Counted from the first letter of the stretch, positions 7,744 to 20,064 are shown. The stretch is DNA of 64,000 nt from Litchfieldia sinesaloumensis (GCF_900156865.1 NZ_LT732529.1:3971114-4035113); one strand, 5' to 3'. Notes: generated from the letters alone by a model not told the origin. Translations and numbers: made by a program.

Positions 7744-9955
7744 ACCAAGTCCGAAGGAAATTAAGCAAGAAAAAGTATATCGTGAAATGGGTCTAAGTGA
7801 TTCGGAGTTTGAACTAATCGAAAAGATAATCGGGAGACTACCAAACTATACAGAGACAGGATTATTCTCCGTAATGTGGTCTGAGCATTGTAGCTATAAA
7901 AACTCAAAACCTGTATTAAAAAAGTTTCCTGTCACTGGTGAGCGTGTTCTTCAAGGGCCAGGTGAAGGAGCAGGTATTGTTGATATTGGCGATAACCAGG
8001 CGGTTGTTTTTAAAATTGAAAGTCATAATCACCCTTCTGCAATTGAACCATATCAAGGGGCTGCAACAGGTGTGGGTGGTATCATTCGTGACGTATTTTC
8101 GATGGGAGCACGTCCGATTGCTCTATTAAACTCGCTTCGGTTTGGTGAACTCACTTCCCCAAGAGTGAAGTACTTGTTTGAAGAAGTCGTGGCAGGGATC
8201 GCTGGATACGGAAACTGTATCGGAATTCCAACAGTTGGTGGGGAAGTTCAGTTTGATGCTTCCTATGAAGGAAATCCACTTGTAAATGCAATGTGTGTTG
8301 GACTTATTAACCATGAAGATATTCAAAAGGGCCAGGCAAAAGGTGTTGGCAACACAGTCATGTATATTGGAGCCAAAACAGGACGGGACGGTATTCATGG
8401 TGCAACCTTCGCTTCTGAAGAACTTACTGAAGATTCGGATGCAAAGCGTCCTGCAGTACAAGTTGGCGATCCTTTTATGGAGAAATTATTGCTTGAAGCT
8501 TGCTTAGAACTCGTAAAATCCGATGCTCTTGTTGGAATCCAGGACATGGGCGCAGCAGGACTAACAAGTTCTTCTGCAGAAATGGCAAGTAAAGCAGGTT
8601 CAGGTATTGAAATGAATCTTGACCTAGTTCCACAGCGTGAAGTCGGAATGACTGGATACGAAATGATGCTATCTGAATCTCAAGAGCGGATGCTTATCGT
8701 AGTTGAAAAAGGTAGAGAACAAGAAATTCAAGATATCGTGAAAAAGTACGACTTAGCAGCTGTAGCAATCGGGAAAGTAACCGACGATAAACAACTACGT
8801 TTGGTACACAAGGGTGAAGTGATCGCGGACGTTCCAGTTGATGCGTTAGCAGAGGATGCTCCTGTGTATCATAAGCCGTCAAGTGAACCAGCAAGTTATC
8901 GCGAATTTAAGGAAATGAAGGTTGAAGCTCCAAAGCTTGAAAATGTTGGTCAAACGTTACTAGATTTACTAGCTCAACCAACAATCGCAAGTAAAGAATG
9001 GGTATATGACCAATATGATTACATGGTGCGTACAAATACAGTTGTGGCTCCAGGATCAGATGCAGCGGTTGTACGAATTCGTGACACACAGAAGGCTCTT
9101 GCGATGACAACGGATTGCAATTCTAGATACCTCTATTTAGATCCAGAAGTTGGCGGACAAATTGCTGTAAGTGAAGCAGCAAGAAATATTGTATGTTCTG
9201 GAGGAGCACCACTAGCGATTACAGACAACCTAAACTTTGGAAATCCAGAGAACCCAGAGATTTTTTGGCAGATTGAAAAAGCGGCAGACGGAATCAGTGA
9301 GGCATGCCGTGTATTAAACACACCAGTAATTGGTGGGAATGTGTCACTTTATAATGAAACGAATGGAAAAGCGATCTATCCAACACCGGTTATTGGAATG
9401 GTTGGGTTAATTGATGATGTATCACATATAACGACTCAGGATTTTAAGGAAGCGGGCGACCTTGTCTATGCGATTGGAGATGCAAAAGAGGAATTCGCGG
9501 GCAGTGAATTACAGAAATTACTTCACGGCGAGATTTTTGGACCGGTTCCTGAACTAGATTTAGAGATTGAAAAGAGAAGACAGCAACAAGTGTTAACTGC
9601 TATTCGTGCGGGTGTGATTGCTTCTGCACATGATGTAGCAGAAGGTGGTTTTGCAGTTGCATTAGCAGAAAAAGCATTCGGAGCAAGAGGCTTAGGTGTG
9701 AAGGTGCAAATTCAGGGTGAAACAGTGACTGAATTATTCAGTGAAACACAATCTCGTTTTATCGTTACTGTGAAAAAGGAAAACAAAGAGAAATTTGAAC
9801 AGCTCGTTAAAGCAAATCTAGTTGGTGAAGTAACAGGTGATGGAACATTTATCATTGAAAATCAAGTAGGTGAAGAACTTATCAATCTACCAGTTGACGA
9901 TCTTAGACGTACATGGAAAGGAGCTATCCCATGCTTGCTGAACTCAAAGGCTTAA
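7727..9955 (+). CDS. purL: FGAM synthase large subunit PurL (small-PurL type)
   Basis: This is the synthetase subunit that converts FGAR to FGAM with ATP and ammonia from PurQ. At 742 residues it is the small PurL form lacking a fused glutaminase, consistent with separate purS and purQ. It shows the [20 protein letters not shown] substrate/ATP loop and two PurM-like halves, the second starting around residue 420 with [24 protein letters not shown] and [14 protein letters not shown] are conserved. The ATG lies inside the 3' end of purQ after GGAGG. The 3' end overlaps the start of purF. Confidence 0.97.
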   Translation: MSLLLEPSPKEIKQEKVYREMGLSDSEFELIEKIIGRLPNYTETGLFSVMWSEHCSYKNSKPVLKKFPVTGERVLQGPGEGAGIVDIGDNQAVVFKIESHNHPSAIEPYQGAATGVGGIIRDVFSMGARPIALLNSLRFGELTSPRVKYLFEEVVAGIAGYGNCIGIPTVGGEVQFDASYEGNPLVNAMCVGLINHEDIQKGQAKGVGNTVMYIGAKTGRDGIHGATFASEELTEDSDAKRPAVQVGDPFMEKLLLEACLELVKSDALVGIQDMGAAGLTSSSAEMASKAGSGIEMNLDLVPQREVGMTGYEMMLSESQERMLIVVEKGREQEIQDIVKKYDLAAVAIGKVTDDKQLRLVHKGEVIADVPVDALAEDAPVYHKPSSEPASYREFKEMKVEAPKLENVGQTLLDLLAQPTIASKEWVYDQYDYMVRTNTVVAPGSDAAVVRIRDTQKALAMTTDCNSRYLYLDPEVGGQIAVSEAARNIVCSGGAPLAITDNLNFGNPENPEIFWQIEKAADGISEACRVLNTPVIGGNVSLYNETNGKAIYPTPVIGMVGLIDDVSHITTQDFKEAGDLVYAIGDAKEEFAGSELQKLLHGEIFGPVPELDLEIEKRRQQQVLTAIRAGVIASAHDVAEGGFAVALAEKAFGARGLGVKVQIQGETVTELFSETQSRFIVTVKKENKEKFEQLVKANLVGEVTGDGTFIIENQVGEELINLPVDDLRRTWKGAIPCLLNSKA

Positions 9956-11349
9956 ATGAGGAATGTGGTGTATTCGGTATTTGGGGACATCCTGATGCAG
10001 CTAAACTAACGTACTATGGATTACACAGCTTACAGCATCGTGGTCAAGAGGGTGCCGGTATTGTCGTCAGTAATGGTGAAAAGCTCCGCATTGTAAAAGG
10101 AGAAGGCCTTGTGAATGAAGTATTTGGCAATGGCCAACTTGAACAACTAGAAGGTAATGCAGCAATTGGGCATGTTCGTTATGCTACAGCTGGAGGCGGG
10201 GGCATTCAAAATGTTCAGCCCCTCCTCTTTCATTCTCAAGTAGGTGGGCTAGCGATTGCTCATAACGGGAATCTAGTAAATGCAAATGACCTAAAGCACC
10301 AGTTGGAAAACCAAGGTAGTATTTTTCAAACTTCTTCTGATACAGAGGTTCTCGCACATTTAACTAGAAAAAGCGGGTACACAAAAATTAAGGATCGTGT
10401 CAAAAACGCATTAACGATGCTAAAAGGTGCTTATGCCTTTTTAATTATGACTGAAAAGAAAATGATTGTTGCCCTCGATCCAAATGGTCTGCGTCCTTTA
10501 TCATTAGGTAGACTTGGAGACGCATGGATAGTCGCTTCTGAGACATGTGCCTTTGATATTATCGGTGCAAAATTTGAAAGAGATGTTGAGCCAGGGGAAT
10601 TACTTGTCATCAATGATGAAGGGATTCAATCAGAACGTTTCTCTCTTATGGCAAATCGTGCAATGTGTAGTATGGAATATATTTATTTCTCACGCCCTGA
10701 TAGTAGTATTAATGGAATCAATGTTCATACAGCACGTAAAAAATTAGGTAAACAGCTTGCTCTTGAAGCGCCAATTGATGCTGATATTGTTACCGGTGTC
10801 CCTGATTCAAGTATTTCAGCAGCGATTGGTTACGCAGAAGAGTCTGGAATTCCGTATGAGCTGGGACTAATTAAGAACCGGTATGTAGGAAGAACATTTA
10901 TACAGCCGTCTCAGTCATTACGTGAACAAGGTGTAAAAATGAAACTTTCACCAGTTCGTGGTGTTGTTGAAGGCAAGCGCGTTGTTATGGTGGATGATTC
11001 GATCGTACGTGGAACAACAAGCCGTCGAATTGTAAAAATGCTTCGCGATGCCGGGGCCTTGGAAGTACATGTATGCATTAGCTCACCGCCTATAAAGAAT
11101 CCATGCTTCTATGGAATAGATACCTCGACACATGAGGAATTAATTGCTTCTTCCCACTCAGTTGAAGAAATGCGAGAACTCATTGGCGCAGATACATTAA
11201 CATTTTTAAGTCCGGAAGGATTAGTAAAAGCAATTGGAAGGCCTTATGAAGGCGAATCACGTGGACAATGTATGGCGTGTTTTACAGGAAAATACCCAAC
11301 GGAAATCTTCCCAGATACCGTATTACCGCATGAAAAGGTATTAACATAA
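9931..11349 (+). CDS. purF: Amidophosphoribosyltransferase PurF
   Basis: PurF makes phosphoribosylamine from PRPP and glutamine, the committed step. The ATG at 9931 follows AAAGGAG and gives 472 residues. The first 11 are a propeptide ending before Cys12 ([11 protein letters not shown]), the glutaminase nucleophile exposed by processing. The PRPP loop is [12 protein letters not shown]. Cysteines in [17 protein letters not shown] and GQCMACF match the 4Fe-4S ligands of the Bacillus-type enzyme. An in-frame ATG at 9913 has no ribosome site. It overlaps purL by 25 bases. Confidence 0.97.
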   Translation: MLAELKGLNEECGVFGIWGHPDAAKLTYYGLHSLQHRGQEGAGIVVSNGEKLRIVKGEGLVNEVFGNGQLEQLEGNAAIGHVRYATAGGGGIQNVQPLLFHSQVGGLAIAHNGNLVNANDLKHQLENQGSIFQTSSDTEVLAHLTRKSGYTKIKDRVKNALTMLKGAYAFLIMTEKKMIVALDPNGLRPLSLGRLGDAWIVASETCAFDIIGAKFERDVEPGELLVINDEGIQSERFSLMANRAMCSMEYIYFSRPDSSINGINVHTARKKLGKQLALEAPIDADIVTGVPDSSISAAIGYAEESGIPYELGLIKNRYVGRTFIQPSQSLREQGVKMKLSPVRGVVEGKRVVMVDDSIVRGTTSRRIVKMLRDAGALEVHVCISSPPIKNPCFYGIDTSTHEELIASSHSVEEMRELIGADTLTFLSPEGLVKAIGRPYEGESRGQCMACFTGKYPTEIFPDTVLPHEKVLT

Positions 11350-11383
11350 ATTTGACTTTATAAAAGTAGGAGTGTTCATAACG

Positions 11384-12424
11384 ATGGCAAATGCTTATAA
11401 GCAAGCTGGAGTTGACATAGAGGCAGGATATGAGGCTGTTTCAAGAATGAAAAAACATGTTGCGAAAACGATTCGCCCCGAGGTTATGGGGGGACTTGGT
11501 AGTTTTGGTGGGATGTTTGACCTTTCCAAGATAAATGTAAAAGAGCCTGTACTGGTTTCAGGGACAGATGGTGTTGGCACGAAGTTGATGCTCGCCTTTA
11601 TGATGAATAAGCACGATACAATTGGAATCGACGCAGTAGCCATGTGTGTAAATGATATCGTAGTACAAGGTGCTGAGCCTTTATACTTTTTAGATTATAT
11701 TGCCTGTGGAAAAGCACAGCCTGAGAAAATCGAACAGATTGTAAAAGGGATTGCCGATGGCTGTGAACAAGCGGGATGTGCATTAGTTGGTGGAGAGACC
11801 GCTGAAATGCCGGGAATGTATAGTGAAGACGAATATGACCTTGCAGGTTTTTCAGTAGGTGTTGCCGAGAAATCAAAGCTTGTAACGGGTTCTTCTATTA
11901 AGCCGGGTGATGTTCTGATTGGACTTTCCTCAAGTGGTATCCACAGTAACGGTTATTCACTGGTACGTAAGGTATTACTTGAAGAAGGTGGCTTAGATCT
12001 TCATAAAACGTATGAAAGTATTGGTCGTCCGTTAGGTGAAGAACTTCTTCAGCCAACTAAAATTTATGTGAAGTCTTTGTTAAAGGCAATGAAAAAGTTC
12101 GAAATTAAGGGAATGTCCCATATTACTGGTGGGGGCTTTATTGAAAATATTCCGCGTATGCTACCTGACGGTGTAGGTGCAGAAGTTGATTATGGCTCAT
12201 GGCCGATTCCGCCGATATTTGATTTACTTGAAGAAACAGGAAATCTAGATCGTAAAGAAATGTTTAATATTTTCAATATGGGGATTGGGATGGTCCTCGC
12301 CATCAACGAAGCGGACTTACAAGAGGTTACTGGTCTCCTCGAGGAGCAAGGGGAAAAGGCGTATGTGATTGGTCGTATCAAGGAAGGAAGCGGCGTAACC
12401 TTTGGTGGAGGCGGACTTGTATGA
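11384..12424 (+). CDS. purM: AIR synthetase PurM
   Basis: PurM closes the imidazole ring of FGAM to AIR with ATP. The 346-residue length is the family norm. The N-terminal [15 protein letters not shown] and the [17 protein letters not shown] loop are characteristic. [11 protein letters not shown] and [17 protein letters not shown] follow. The start is the ATG at 11384; the in-frame GTG at 11372 overlaps the ribosome site TAGGAGTG. It overlaps purN by four bases. Confidence 0.97.
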   Translation: MANAYKQAGVDIEAGYEAVSRMKKHVAKTIRPEVMGGLGSFGGMFDLSKINVKEPVLVSGTDGVGTKLMLAFMMNKHDTIGIDAVAMCVNDIVVQGAEPLYFLDYIACGKAQPEKIEQIVKGIADGCEQAGCALVGGETAEMPGMYSEDEYDLAGFSVGVAEKSKLVTGSSIKPGDVLIGLSSSGIHSNGYSLVRKVLLEEGGLDLHKTYESIGRPLGEELLQPTKIYVKSLLKAMKKFEIKGMSHITGGGFIENIPRMLPDGVGAEVDYGSWPIPPIFDLLEETGNLDRKEMFNIFNMGIGMVLAINEADLQEVTGLLEEQGEKAYVIGRIKEGSGVTFGGGGLV

Positions 12425-13011
12425 AAAAAATAGCCGTATTTGCATCAGGTAGTGGCAGTAACTTTCAAGCGATTGTTGACTCGATAAAAGAAGGTAGACT
12501 TGCGGCGGAAATCGAATTACTAGTTTGTGATAAGCCAGGTGCAAAAGTAATTGATCGTGCTTCAAAGGAATGGGTAGAAACTTTTGTTTTTTCACCAAAA
12601 GACTATCCAGAAAAGTCGATATTTGAAGCCGAAATTGTGGAAATTTTACGCCAAAAAAAGGTAGACTTAATTGTATTGGCTGGATATATGAGATTAATAG
12701 GTAATACCCTTCTAAAGGCGTATGCAAACAGAATTGTGAATATTCATCCTTCTCTCTTACCAGCCTTTCCAGGTAAGGATGCAATTGGTCAGGCGTTTCG
12801 AGCGGGCGTAGAGAAGACGGGTGTCACTATTCATTATGTTGACGAGGGTATGGACACAGGACCTATCATTGCACAGCGGGAGCTACCGATCGAACCAGGA
12901 GACACACTGGAAAGCATCATCGAAAAAGCACACCGAATCGAGCATGAATTCTACCCACAAATCGTACAATCACTTTTAGTAAGTGCTCAAAAAGGACCCG
13001 TCGAAAGTTAG
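12421..13011 (+). CDS. purN: GAR formyltransferase PurN (folate-dependent)
   Basis: PurN transfers a formyl group from 10-formyl-THF to GAR. The 196-residue protein shows [11 protein letters not shown] at the N-terminus, the catalytic His in [12 protein letters not shown], and the Asp in [12 protein letters not shown]. It starts on ATG overlapping the purM stop. About 100 bases separate it from purH, the widest gap so far in the operon, and that gap holds a possible hairpin. Confidence 0.97.
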   Translation: MKKIAVFASGSGSNFQAIVDSIKEGRLAAEIELLVCDKPGAKVIDRASKEWVETFVFSPKDYPEKSIFEAEIVEILRQKKVDLIVLAGYMRLIGNTLLKAYANRIVNIHPSLLPAFPGKDAIGQAFRAGVEKTGVTIHYVDEGMDTGPIIAQRELPIEPGDTLESIIEKAHRIEHEFYPQIVQSLLVSAQKGPVES

Positions 13012-13027
13012 CCGAAGTTCTACTTAA

Positions 13028-13063
13028 AGGTGTTCATTTTTTACCGGACTTTTTGAACATCCT
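13028..13063 (+). promoter_or_regulatory. Possible intra-operon hairpin between purN and purH
   Basis: AGGTGTTCA (13028-13036) can pair with TGAACATCCT (13054-13063) with one bulged T, followed by CTTTT. The T run is short, so this is at most a weak terminator or an mRNA processing/stability element. Confidence 0.35.
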
Positions 13064-13110
13064 CTTTTAGCATCGAAGAGCAAAAATCTACAATAGGGAG
13101 CGATATTATC

Positions 13111-14649
13111 GTGACAATTAAACGTGCACTAGTCAGTGTTTCAGATAAACAAGGACTTGTTCCATTTGTAAAAGCCTTAATCGAAAACGGGGTTGAAGTT
13201 ATATCAACAGGCGGTACAAAACGTACTCTTGAGGAAGCGGGCCTTTCTGTAATCGGAATTTCAGAGGTAACTAATTTTCCAGAAATCATGGATGGACGTG
13301 TAAAAACATTACACCCAAATATCCATGGTGGGCTCCTTGCAGTTCGAGAAAACGAAGATCATGTTAAACAACTTCAAGATCATGATATTACACCGATTGA
13401 TTTAGTTGTTGTAAATCTTTATCCTTTCCAACAGACAATTGCAAAACCAGACGTGCAGTTTGTGGACGCTATTGAAAATATTGATATTGGCGGCCCTTCT
13501 ATGCTTCGTTCTGCTGCAAAGAATCACAAATATGTAACAGTAGTTGTCGATCCACAAGATTACGATACTGTACTTGAAGAAATCTCTGAAAAGGGTGAAG
13601 TTGCACAAGAAACAAAGCTTCGTTTAGGAGCAAAGGTATTCCGTCACACTGCAGCATATGATGCGGTTATCGCTGATTATTTAACAAACGCAGCAGGTGA
13701 AGAAAGTCCAGAATCCTTAACTGTTACGTATGAGAAAAAACAAGACCTTCGTTACGGAGAAAACCCACATCAAAAAGCAGCATTTTATAAAAAACCACTA
13801 GGTACGCACGTTTCTATTGCATCTGCTACACAATTACACGGCAAAGAATTATCTTACAATAATATCAATGATGCTGATGCTGCTCTTCAAATTGTGAAAG
13901 AATTCAATGAGCCTGCGGCTGTTGCAGTTAAGCATATGAATCCATGTGGAGTGGGCGTTGGAACAACAATTGAGGAAGCTTATCAAAAGGCATATGAAGC
14001 CGATTCAACGTCAATTTTTGGTGGAATCATTGCGGTTAACCGTGAAGTTGATGCACAAACAGCTCATAAAATGCGTGAAATTTTTCTTGAAATTATTATC
14101 GCACCATCATTTAGTGAAGAAGCATTTGAAATTCTTTCTTCAAAGAAAAACTTACGCTTACTAACTGTTGATTTTTCTGATGACCAAAAAGTTGAGAAGA
14201 AGCTGGTATCTGTTCGTGGGGGATTACTTGTTCAGGATGAAGATGCATTTGGTTTCGATGATGCAACGATCTCTATACCAACTAAGCGTGAACCAACAGA
14301 ACAAGAATGGGCTGATTTAAAATTAGGATGGAAAGTTGTTAAGCATGTTAAATCAAATGCAATTGTACTAGCCAAAGAAAATATGACAATTGGTATTGGT
14401 GCAGGTCAAATGAATCGTGTCGGTTCAGCAAGTATTGCAATTAACCAAGCTGGTGAAAAAGCAAAAGGTTCTGCGCTTGCTTCAGATGCCTTCTTCCCAA
14501 TGGGTGACACGGTTGAGGCTGCAGCTAAGGCAGGTATTACGGCTATCATCCAGCCTGGCGGCTCAATTCGTGATGAGGAATCAATTCAAAAGGCTGACGA
14601 ATACGGAATCGCAATGGTCTTTACCGGAGTACGTCATTTTAAACATTAA
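13111..14649 (+). CDS. purH: AICAR transformylase / IMP cyclohydrolase PurH
   Basis: This bifunctional enzyme performs the last two steps to IMP. The N-terminal methylglyoxal-synthase-like IMP cyclohydrolase domain (about 1-190) shows [12 protein letters not shown] and [11 protein letters not shown]. The C-terminal transformylase domain carries [11 protein letters not shown] and the SDAFFPMGD motif. Length 512 is normal. The start is GTG at 13111, after AATAGGGAGCG. The gene is followed by a structured intergenic repeat before purD. Confidence 0.97.
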   Translation: MTIKRALVSVSDKQGLVPFVKALIENGVEVISTGGTKRTLEEAGLSVIGISEVTNFPEIMDGRVKTLHPNIHGGLLAVRENEDHVKQLQDHDITPIDLVVVNLYPFQQTIAKPDVQFVDAIENIDIGGPSMLRSAAKNHKYVTVVVDPQDYDTVLEEISEKGEVAQETKLRLGAKVFRHTAAYDAVIADYLTNAAGEESPESLTVTYEKKQDLRYGENPHQKAAFYKKPLGTHVSIASATQLHGKELSYNNINDADAALQIVKEFNEPAAVAVKHMNPCGVGVGTTIEEAYQKAYEADSTSIFGGIIAVNREVDAQTAHKMREIFLEIIIAPSFSEEAFEILSSKKNLRLLTVDFSDDQKVEKKLVSVRGGLLVQDEDAFGFDDATISIPTKREPTEQEWADLKLGWKVVKHVKSNAIVLAKENMTIGIGAGQMNRVGSASIAINQAGEKAKGSALASDAFFPMGDTVEAAAKAGITAIIQPGGSIRDEESIQKADEYGIAMVFTGVRHFKH

Positions 14650-14653
14650 ATAG

Positions 14654-14890
14654 AAAAGCGAAAGCGCCTATTGAACGTCTACTTACTACTGCCACGTCCT
14701 GTGGCAAACGTAGACGTCAGCACATCCTCGAAAATGCTTTGCATTTTCTTCGTGCGATGATAATGCTGTCTAAGCGTTCCTTGTCCTGTGCAAGTCCGAT
14801 AAGCAAGACGAGCAGCTAGAAGGTTGTTCTTTGACCTTCAAGCTGGGTTGGCTTGTGACCTTGAGGGGCTAGGCGCTGGAGCTAGACATC
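14654..14890. repeat. Structured intergenic repeat inside the pur operon
   Basis: Between purH and purD lie about 240 noncoding bases. The ends are complementary: AGCGAAAGCGCCT near 14657 and AGGCGCTGGAGCTAGAC near 14868-14885. Inside are further inverted segments, including GAACGTCTAC / GTAGACGTC, CCACGTCC-TGTGG, and AAAATGC/GCATTTT. The GCGAAAGCGCC...GGCGCTGGAGCTAGAC ends are a pattern I recall from dispersed Bacillus intergenic repeats. It contains no ORF of note and no T-run terminator, so purD is probably still co-transcribed. Confidence 0.65.
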
Positions 14891-14924
14891 GAAAACATGT
14901 AAATCCATCAAATTTGTTCGATGA

Positions 14925-16202
<1,278 letters not shown>

Positions 16203-16205
16203 GCT

Positions 16206-16249
16206 AAATCAAAGCGTGAATTCATACCCGAATTCACGCTTTGATTTTT
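16206..16249 (+). terminator. Terminator of the purine operon
   Basis: There is a perfect 18-bp stem, AAATCAAAGCGTGAATTC / GAATTCACGCTTTGATTT, with a 6-base loop and a T run. Its core AGCGTGAATTCA recurs in the terminator after camS. Confidence 0.95.
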
Positions 16250-16329
16250 GAAATAATCCTAGTTGCTTAAATTTCGGAAAGCCCCGCCAAGAAAGTACCT
16301 TTTCTTGTCCAAAGATACCTAAGAATAGG

Positions 16330-16357
16330 AAAAAGGTAAGAGGATAATCCTCTTACC
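16330..16357 (-). terminator. Terminator of the DUF2892 gene (minus strand)
   Basis: GGTAAGAGGA (16335-16344) and TCCTCTTACC (16348-16357) form a perfect 10-bp stem. On the minus strand it is followed by five T. Confidence 0.85.
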
Positions 16358-16365
16358 TCAACTTT

Positions 16366-16623
16366 CTATGATGGATTAACAGGAGGTAACTCCTTTGGTG
16401 GTGTAGATTCTTCTTGTTTTTTTTCTACATATTCATAAAAGAGAGCTGTTAGTGGACAGAAGCGGGTAATCCCTTCAGCCACCTTCATCGCTCCAAGCAT
16501 AGCCACGATTATAAAGCTTTCTCGCCAAGGACGTTTTACCATTTTTGCTGTCGCCCATGATAGCATGGTAAATCCACAAGTAATGCGAATCAATGCATTT
16601 ATCATTCCAATATTCGGTTTCAT
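16366..16623 (-). CDS. DUF2892 (YgaP-like) small membrane protein
   Basis: The 85-residue protein has two predicted helices, around residues 7-25 and 32-52. They are followed by the GITRFCPLTALF segment that typifies DUF2892 (the membrane part of rhodanese YgaP). The C-terminal tail is charged, then rich in Pro and Glu. The start is the ATG at 16623; the longer frame to 16638 would translate through the ribosome site GGGGGA. Function is unknown. The conserved single Cys may relate to sulfur chemistry in YgaP, but that is only analogy. Confidence 0.75.
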   Translation of the reverse strand: MKPNIGMINALIRITCGFTMLSWATAKMVKRPWRESFIIVAMLGAMKVAEGITRFCPLTALFYEYVEKKQEESTPPKELPPVNPS

Positions 16624-16785
16624 ATTGTAATCCCCCAATTACATTTAATTACTAAAGAGTAAAAAATCTGTCAAAATTTCTTGCGAATTTTCTTCAAGTC
16701 TTTAATGCAGTAAACCATTTAATATGGTACTATAATGTAAAGCGCTTCCATATGCAACGAAGGCAGAGATTGGAGAGATGGTTAA

Positions 16786-18528
16786 ATGGTTGGGCAACGA
16801 TACCGATGGAAAAATAAGCAACTACGAGAACATGTTGCTGTTATAGATGGAAAAAAATCACCAACGATTTTATTGAAAAATGTCACTTATTTAAATCAAA
16901 TGTTGAAAAAATGGATTAACGCACATATATGGATCTATCAAGACCGCATTGTATATGTTGGTCAGCAACTTCCATCAAAACTCACTGATTGTGAAGTCGT
17001 AGAGTGTGATGGAAAGTTTGTCGTGCCAGGTTACATTGAACCTCATGCACATTCTTTTCATTTATATAATCCCCACTCGTTTGCTCAGTATGCATCCCAA
17101 ACAGGTACGACAACGATTATAAATGATAATTTAGTACTTGCTTTGCAAACGACAAAAAAGAAAGCGTTTTCTTTTATTGGAGAAATGAAGAACCTTCCTG
17201 TAACGATGTACTGGTGGTGTCGTTTTGATCCCCAAACGGAAATCCACCATGAGGAACAAGCCTTTTCAAATGGTAATGTGCTTAGCTGGCTTGAGCATGA
17301 TACTGTTTTACAAGGAGGGGAATTAACAGGGTGGCCTAAGCTTCTTGATGGTGATGATTTAATGCTACACTGGATACAAGAAGTAAAGCGAGTTGGAAAA
17401 AAGGTCGAAGGACATTTTCCAGGTGCTTCAGAAAGAACATTAGCAAAATTAATGTTATTAGGTGCCGATAGCGATCATGAGTCAATGACAGGAACTGACG
17501 TATTAAATCGCTTGCTTCAAGGCTATACAACGGCATTGCGTTATTCGTCAATTCGTCCCGATTTACCACTCATTCTGGACGAAATTCATGACATGGGGAT
17601 TGATCAGTACGATAAATTCATATTTACGACAGATGGTTCTCCACCAGCTTTTTACGAGCAAGGGATCATTGATCGAATGATTAAAATTGCAATTGATAAG
17701 GGTGTACCAATCATTGATGCCTATAACATGGCAACGATTAATGTTGCAAGACATTATAACATGGAGAACCTTCATGGTATGATTGCAACTGGAAGAATTG
17801 CAAACCTGAATATTTTATCAGCAAAGGACAACCCAACTCCGGAATCAGTTCTTGCCAAAGGAATATGGGTGAAGCGTGATAAGATGGATAAACAAGCATT
17901 TCCTGACTTCCCATGGGAAGGTGAAGGCTTTGACAAACCTTCAATAAACTGGGATTTAACGCTTGATGATTTGCAGTTCTCAATGCCCTTTGGGATGAAA
18001 ATGGAAAATGCAGTTATCATGAAACCATACTCAGTTACGATTGACGCTTCTTATGATGAATTATCAATGAATCATGATGAGAGTTACCTAATGTTAATAG
18101 ACCGTGATGGAAAATGGCGTGTAAACACGATAATTAAAGGTTTTGCGAATCGTATTTCAGGATTTGCCAGTTCTTTTTCAAATACGGGTGATTTTGTACT
18201 AATTGGAAAAAATAAAAATGATATGCTTCTTGCCTTCCATCGGATGAAAGAGCTTGGTGGAGGAATTGTTTTGACAGAAAACGGGTCCCTTCTTCATGAG
18301 ATTCCGTTAGATATAGGTGGAGTAACATCAGCGAAATCCGTTGTAGAATTAAGCATGCTTGAAAAGGAGTTTGTTCGTTTAGTTCGAGAACGTGGGTACA
18401 ATCATAGTGATCCAATCTATACCTTAACCTTTTTATCATCTACACATTTGCCATATATCCGGATTACGCCACAAGGGATTTATGATGTTATGAACAAAAT
18501 TGTACTCTTTCCGTCAATAATGCGTTAA
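16786..18528 (+). CDS. yerA: Adenine deaminase-like amidohydrolase YerA
   Basis: The 580-residue amidohydrolase resembles adenine deaminase (Ade), which converts adenine to hypoxanthine. The metal-binding motif is VPGYIEPHAHSFH (about residues 84-96), and VEGHFPGASE lies in the barrel. A C-terminal beta-rich region follows, as in Ade proteins. In Bacillus subtilis yerA also follows purD, supporting the name. Activity of YerA itself is less certain than that of AdeC. The ATG at 16786 follows TTGGAGAGATGG. TATAAT occurs at 16731. Confidence 0.85.
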   Translation: MVGQRYRWKNKQLREHVAVIDGKKSPTILLKNVTYLNQMLKKWINAHIWIYQDRIVYVGQQLPSKLTDCEVVECDGKFVVPGYIEPHAHSFHLYNPHSFAQYASQTGTTTIINDNLVLALQTTKKKAFSFIGEMKNLPVTMYWWCRFDPQTEIHHEEQAFSNGNVLSWLEHDTVLQGGELTGWPKLLDGDDLMLHWIQEVKRVGKKVEGHFPGASERTLAKLMLLGADSDHESMTGTDVLNRLLQGYTTALRYSSIRPDLPLILDEIHDMGIDQYDKFIFTTDGSPPAFYEQGIIDRMIKIAIDKGVPIIDAYNMATINVARHYNMENLHGMIATGRIANLNILSAKDNPTPESVLAKGIWVKRDKMDKQAFPDFPWEGEGFDKPSINWDLTLDDLQFSMPFGMKMENAVIMKPYSVTIDASYDELSMNHDESYLMLIDRDGKWRVNTIIKGFANRISGFASSFSNTGDFVLIGKNKNDMLLAFHRMKELGGGIVLTENGSLLHEIPLDIGGVTSAKSVVELSMLEKEFVRLVRERGYNHSDPIYTLTFLSSTHLPYIRITPQGIYDVMNKIVLFPSIMR

Positions 18529-18625
18529 AATATAAAAGGATTTAACTTTATTCAGTCAGGGTATACTCTGGCGCAGATACACCAAAGTTCATTTGATTTA
18601 TTTATAACAAAGGTTGTGTGCCTCA

Positions 18626-19675
18626 ATGAAAAAAGTAAAAGTTTTATATAGTATAGGAATTTCACTAATGCTTCTCACAGCAGCATGTAGTAATAAAGAA
18701 ACAGTAAAACAGCAAGATGATCATGAGCCAAAACAAGTTGATCCAATTGAAAAGGAAGAACCAAAGTTTGAACACGCGTATCCATTAACAGGTATCGAAA
18801 CGAATGAAGAAGTAAGTAGTCGCCCATTTGCGGTTATGGTCAATAATCATCCGCAAGCACGTCCGCAATCTGGTCTACACATGGCAGATGTTGTATACGA
18901 GGTGTTAGCAGAAGGTGATGTGACAAGGTTCCTTGCGGTGTTCCAAAGTGAGAAGCCTGAGATTATTGGGCCGGTCCGAAGTGCAAGGGATTATTATATA
19001 GAGCTGAGTAAAGGCTTTGATGCATTATATGTAGCACATGGCTGGAGCCCAGAGGCTCAGGAAATTTTAAACAGCGGGAAGATAGATAACATAAATGGAA
19101 TGGTTTATGATGGCACTCTTTTTTGGAGGGCTGACCATAATGTAGCTCCACATAATTCGTATATTTCGTTTGAAAATATCGTTGAAGGGGCAGAAAAACA
19201 AGGATACTCAATGGAAGACGAAGTAACTAGCTTCTCTTTTTTAGCTGAAGACGAAATCAATAATATTGAAGGAGCTACAGCTGAACATGTTCGCGTATCC
19301 TATTCATCAAGGGATACTTTTGCAGCAGTGTATGATTACAATGCCGAACTAGGTAAATACGAGCGTTATAGCGGAGGAAATCAAACAGTCGATCGTGAAT
19401 CAAATTCACCGGTTCTACTCGATAATGTCTTAATTGTCGAAATGAGTCACCGCTTTATTGACGACTACGGCCGACGCGCGATTGATGTAACCTCTGGGGG
19501 TAAAGGGTATCTACTCCAAAAAGGTAAATCTCAGGAGGTTGAATGGCAAAATGTCGAAGGACGTATCGTTCCATTTGCGAATGGTAGTGAAATTGGCTTA
19601 GTGCCAGGGAAAACATGGATAAACATCATCCCAACTTCACCGGGAATAGACGGCTCTGTTTCGTTTGGGAACTAG
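18626..19675 (+). CDS. yerB: DUF3048-family lipoprotein YerB
   Basis: The start is the ATG at 18626; an in-frame TTG at 18614 has no spaced ribosome site. The 349-residue product has a lipoprotein signal peptide ending LLTAACS, so Cys about 22 is the likely lipid anchor. A charged linker follows, then the DUF3048 domain with AVMVNNHPQARPQSGL, GPVRSARDYYIELS and the C-terminal GLVPGKTWINIIPTSPG. Substrate is unknown; the family is secreted or cell-surface in Firmicutes. It lies 26 bases before yerC and is probably co-transcribed. Confidence 0.88.
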   Translation: MKKVKVLYSIGISLMLLTAACSNKETVKQQDDHEPKQVDPIEKEEPKFEHAYPLTGIETNEEVSSRPFAVMVNNHPQARPQSGLHMADVVYEVLAEGDVTRFLAVFQSEKPEIIGPVRSARDYYIELSKGFDALYVAHGWSPEAQEILNSGKIDNINGMVYDGTLFWRADHNVAPHNSYISFENIVEGAEKQGYSMEDEVTSFSFLAEDEINNIEGATAEHVRVSYSSRDTFAAVYDYNAELGKYERYSGGNQTVDRESNSPVLLDNVLIVEMSHRFIDDYGRRAIDVTSGGKGYLLQKGKSQEVEWQNVEGRIVPFANGSEIGLVPGKTWINIIPTSPGIDGSVSFGN

Positions 19676-19701
19676 AATACATTGAAAAAGGGAGAAACTC
19701 T

Positions 19702-20004
19702 ATGCAAATTGATAAACTACGAGGGAAAGAACTAGACCAATTATTTAATGCAATATTGTCACTAGATAATCTTGAGGAATGCTATCGATTCTTTGATGAC
19801 TTATGTACAGTCAATGAGATTCAGTCATTAGCACAACGATTAGAAGTGGCAAGAATGCTTCAAGAAGGCAATACCTATCATAAAATTGAAACAGAAACAG
19901 GAGCTAGTACAGCTACTATTTCTCGTGTAAAGCGTTGCTTAAACTATGGAAACGATGCATACCAAATGGCGCTAGATCGTGTGAAAGAAATGGAAGAAAA
20001 ATAA
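19702..20004 (+). CDS. yerC: TrpR-like DNA-binding protein YerC
   Basis: The 100-residue protein matches the YerC/YecD TrpR-like family. A helical N-terminus is followed by a helix-turn-helix around residues 55-82 (YHKIETETGASTATISRVKRC). The ATG at 19702 follows AAAGGGAG. Longer in-frame translation from 19615 would overlap yerB and lacks a ribosome site. The target is unknown. A strong terminator follows. Confidence 0.88.
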   Translation: MQIDKLRGKELDQLFNAILSLDNLEECYRFFDDLCTVNEIQSLAQRLEVARMLQEGNTYHKIETETGASTATISRVKRCLNYGNDAYQMALDRVKEMEEK

Positions 20005-20036
20005 TTGTACCCTTAATTCAATGGGGACTATAGAAA

Positions 20037-20064
20037 AAGTCGAAACTTTGGTTTCGGCTTTTTT
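20037..20064 (+). terminator. Terminator after yerC
   Basis: AAGTCGAAAC / GTTTCGGCTT forms a 10-bp stem (one T-G) with a TTTT loop region and a following T run. Confidence 0.85.

Noticed and set aside
12317-12784. 155-codon minus-strand frame opposite purM/purN
   Set aside because: Antisense shadow of two well-supported enzyme genes.
13028-13063. True terminator between purN and purH
   Set aside because: The stem has a bulge and the T run is short; purH must be expressed with the operon.
16731-16752. CcpA-like site TGTAAAGCGCTTCCAT before yerA
   Set aside because: AAGCGCTT core is present but the flanks are shifted, giving three mismatches.
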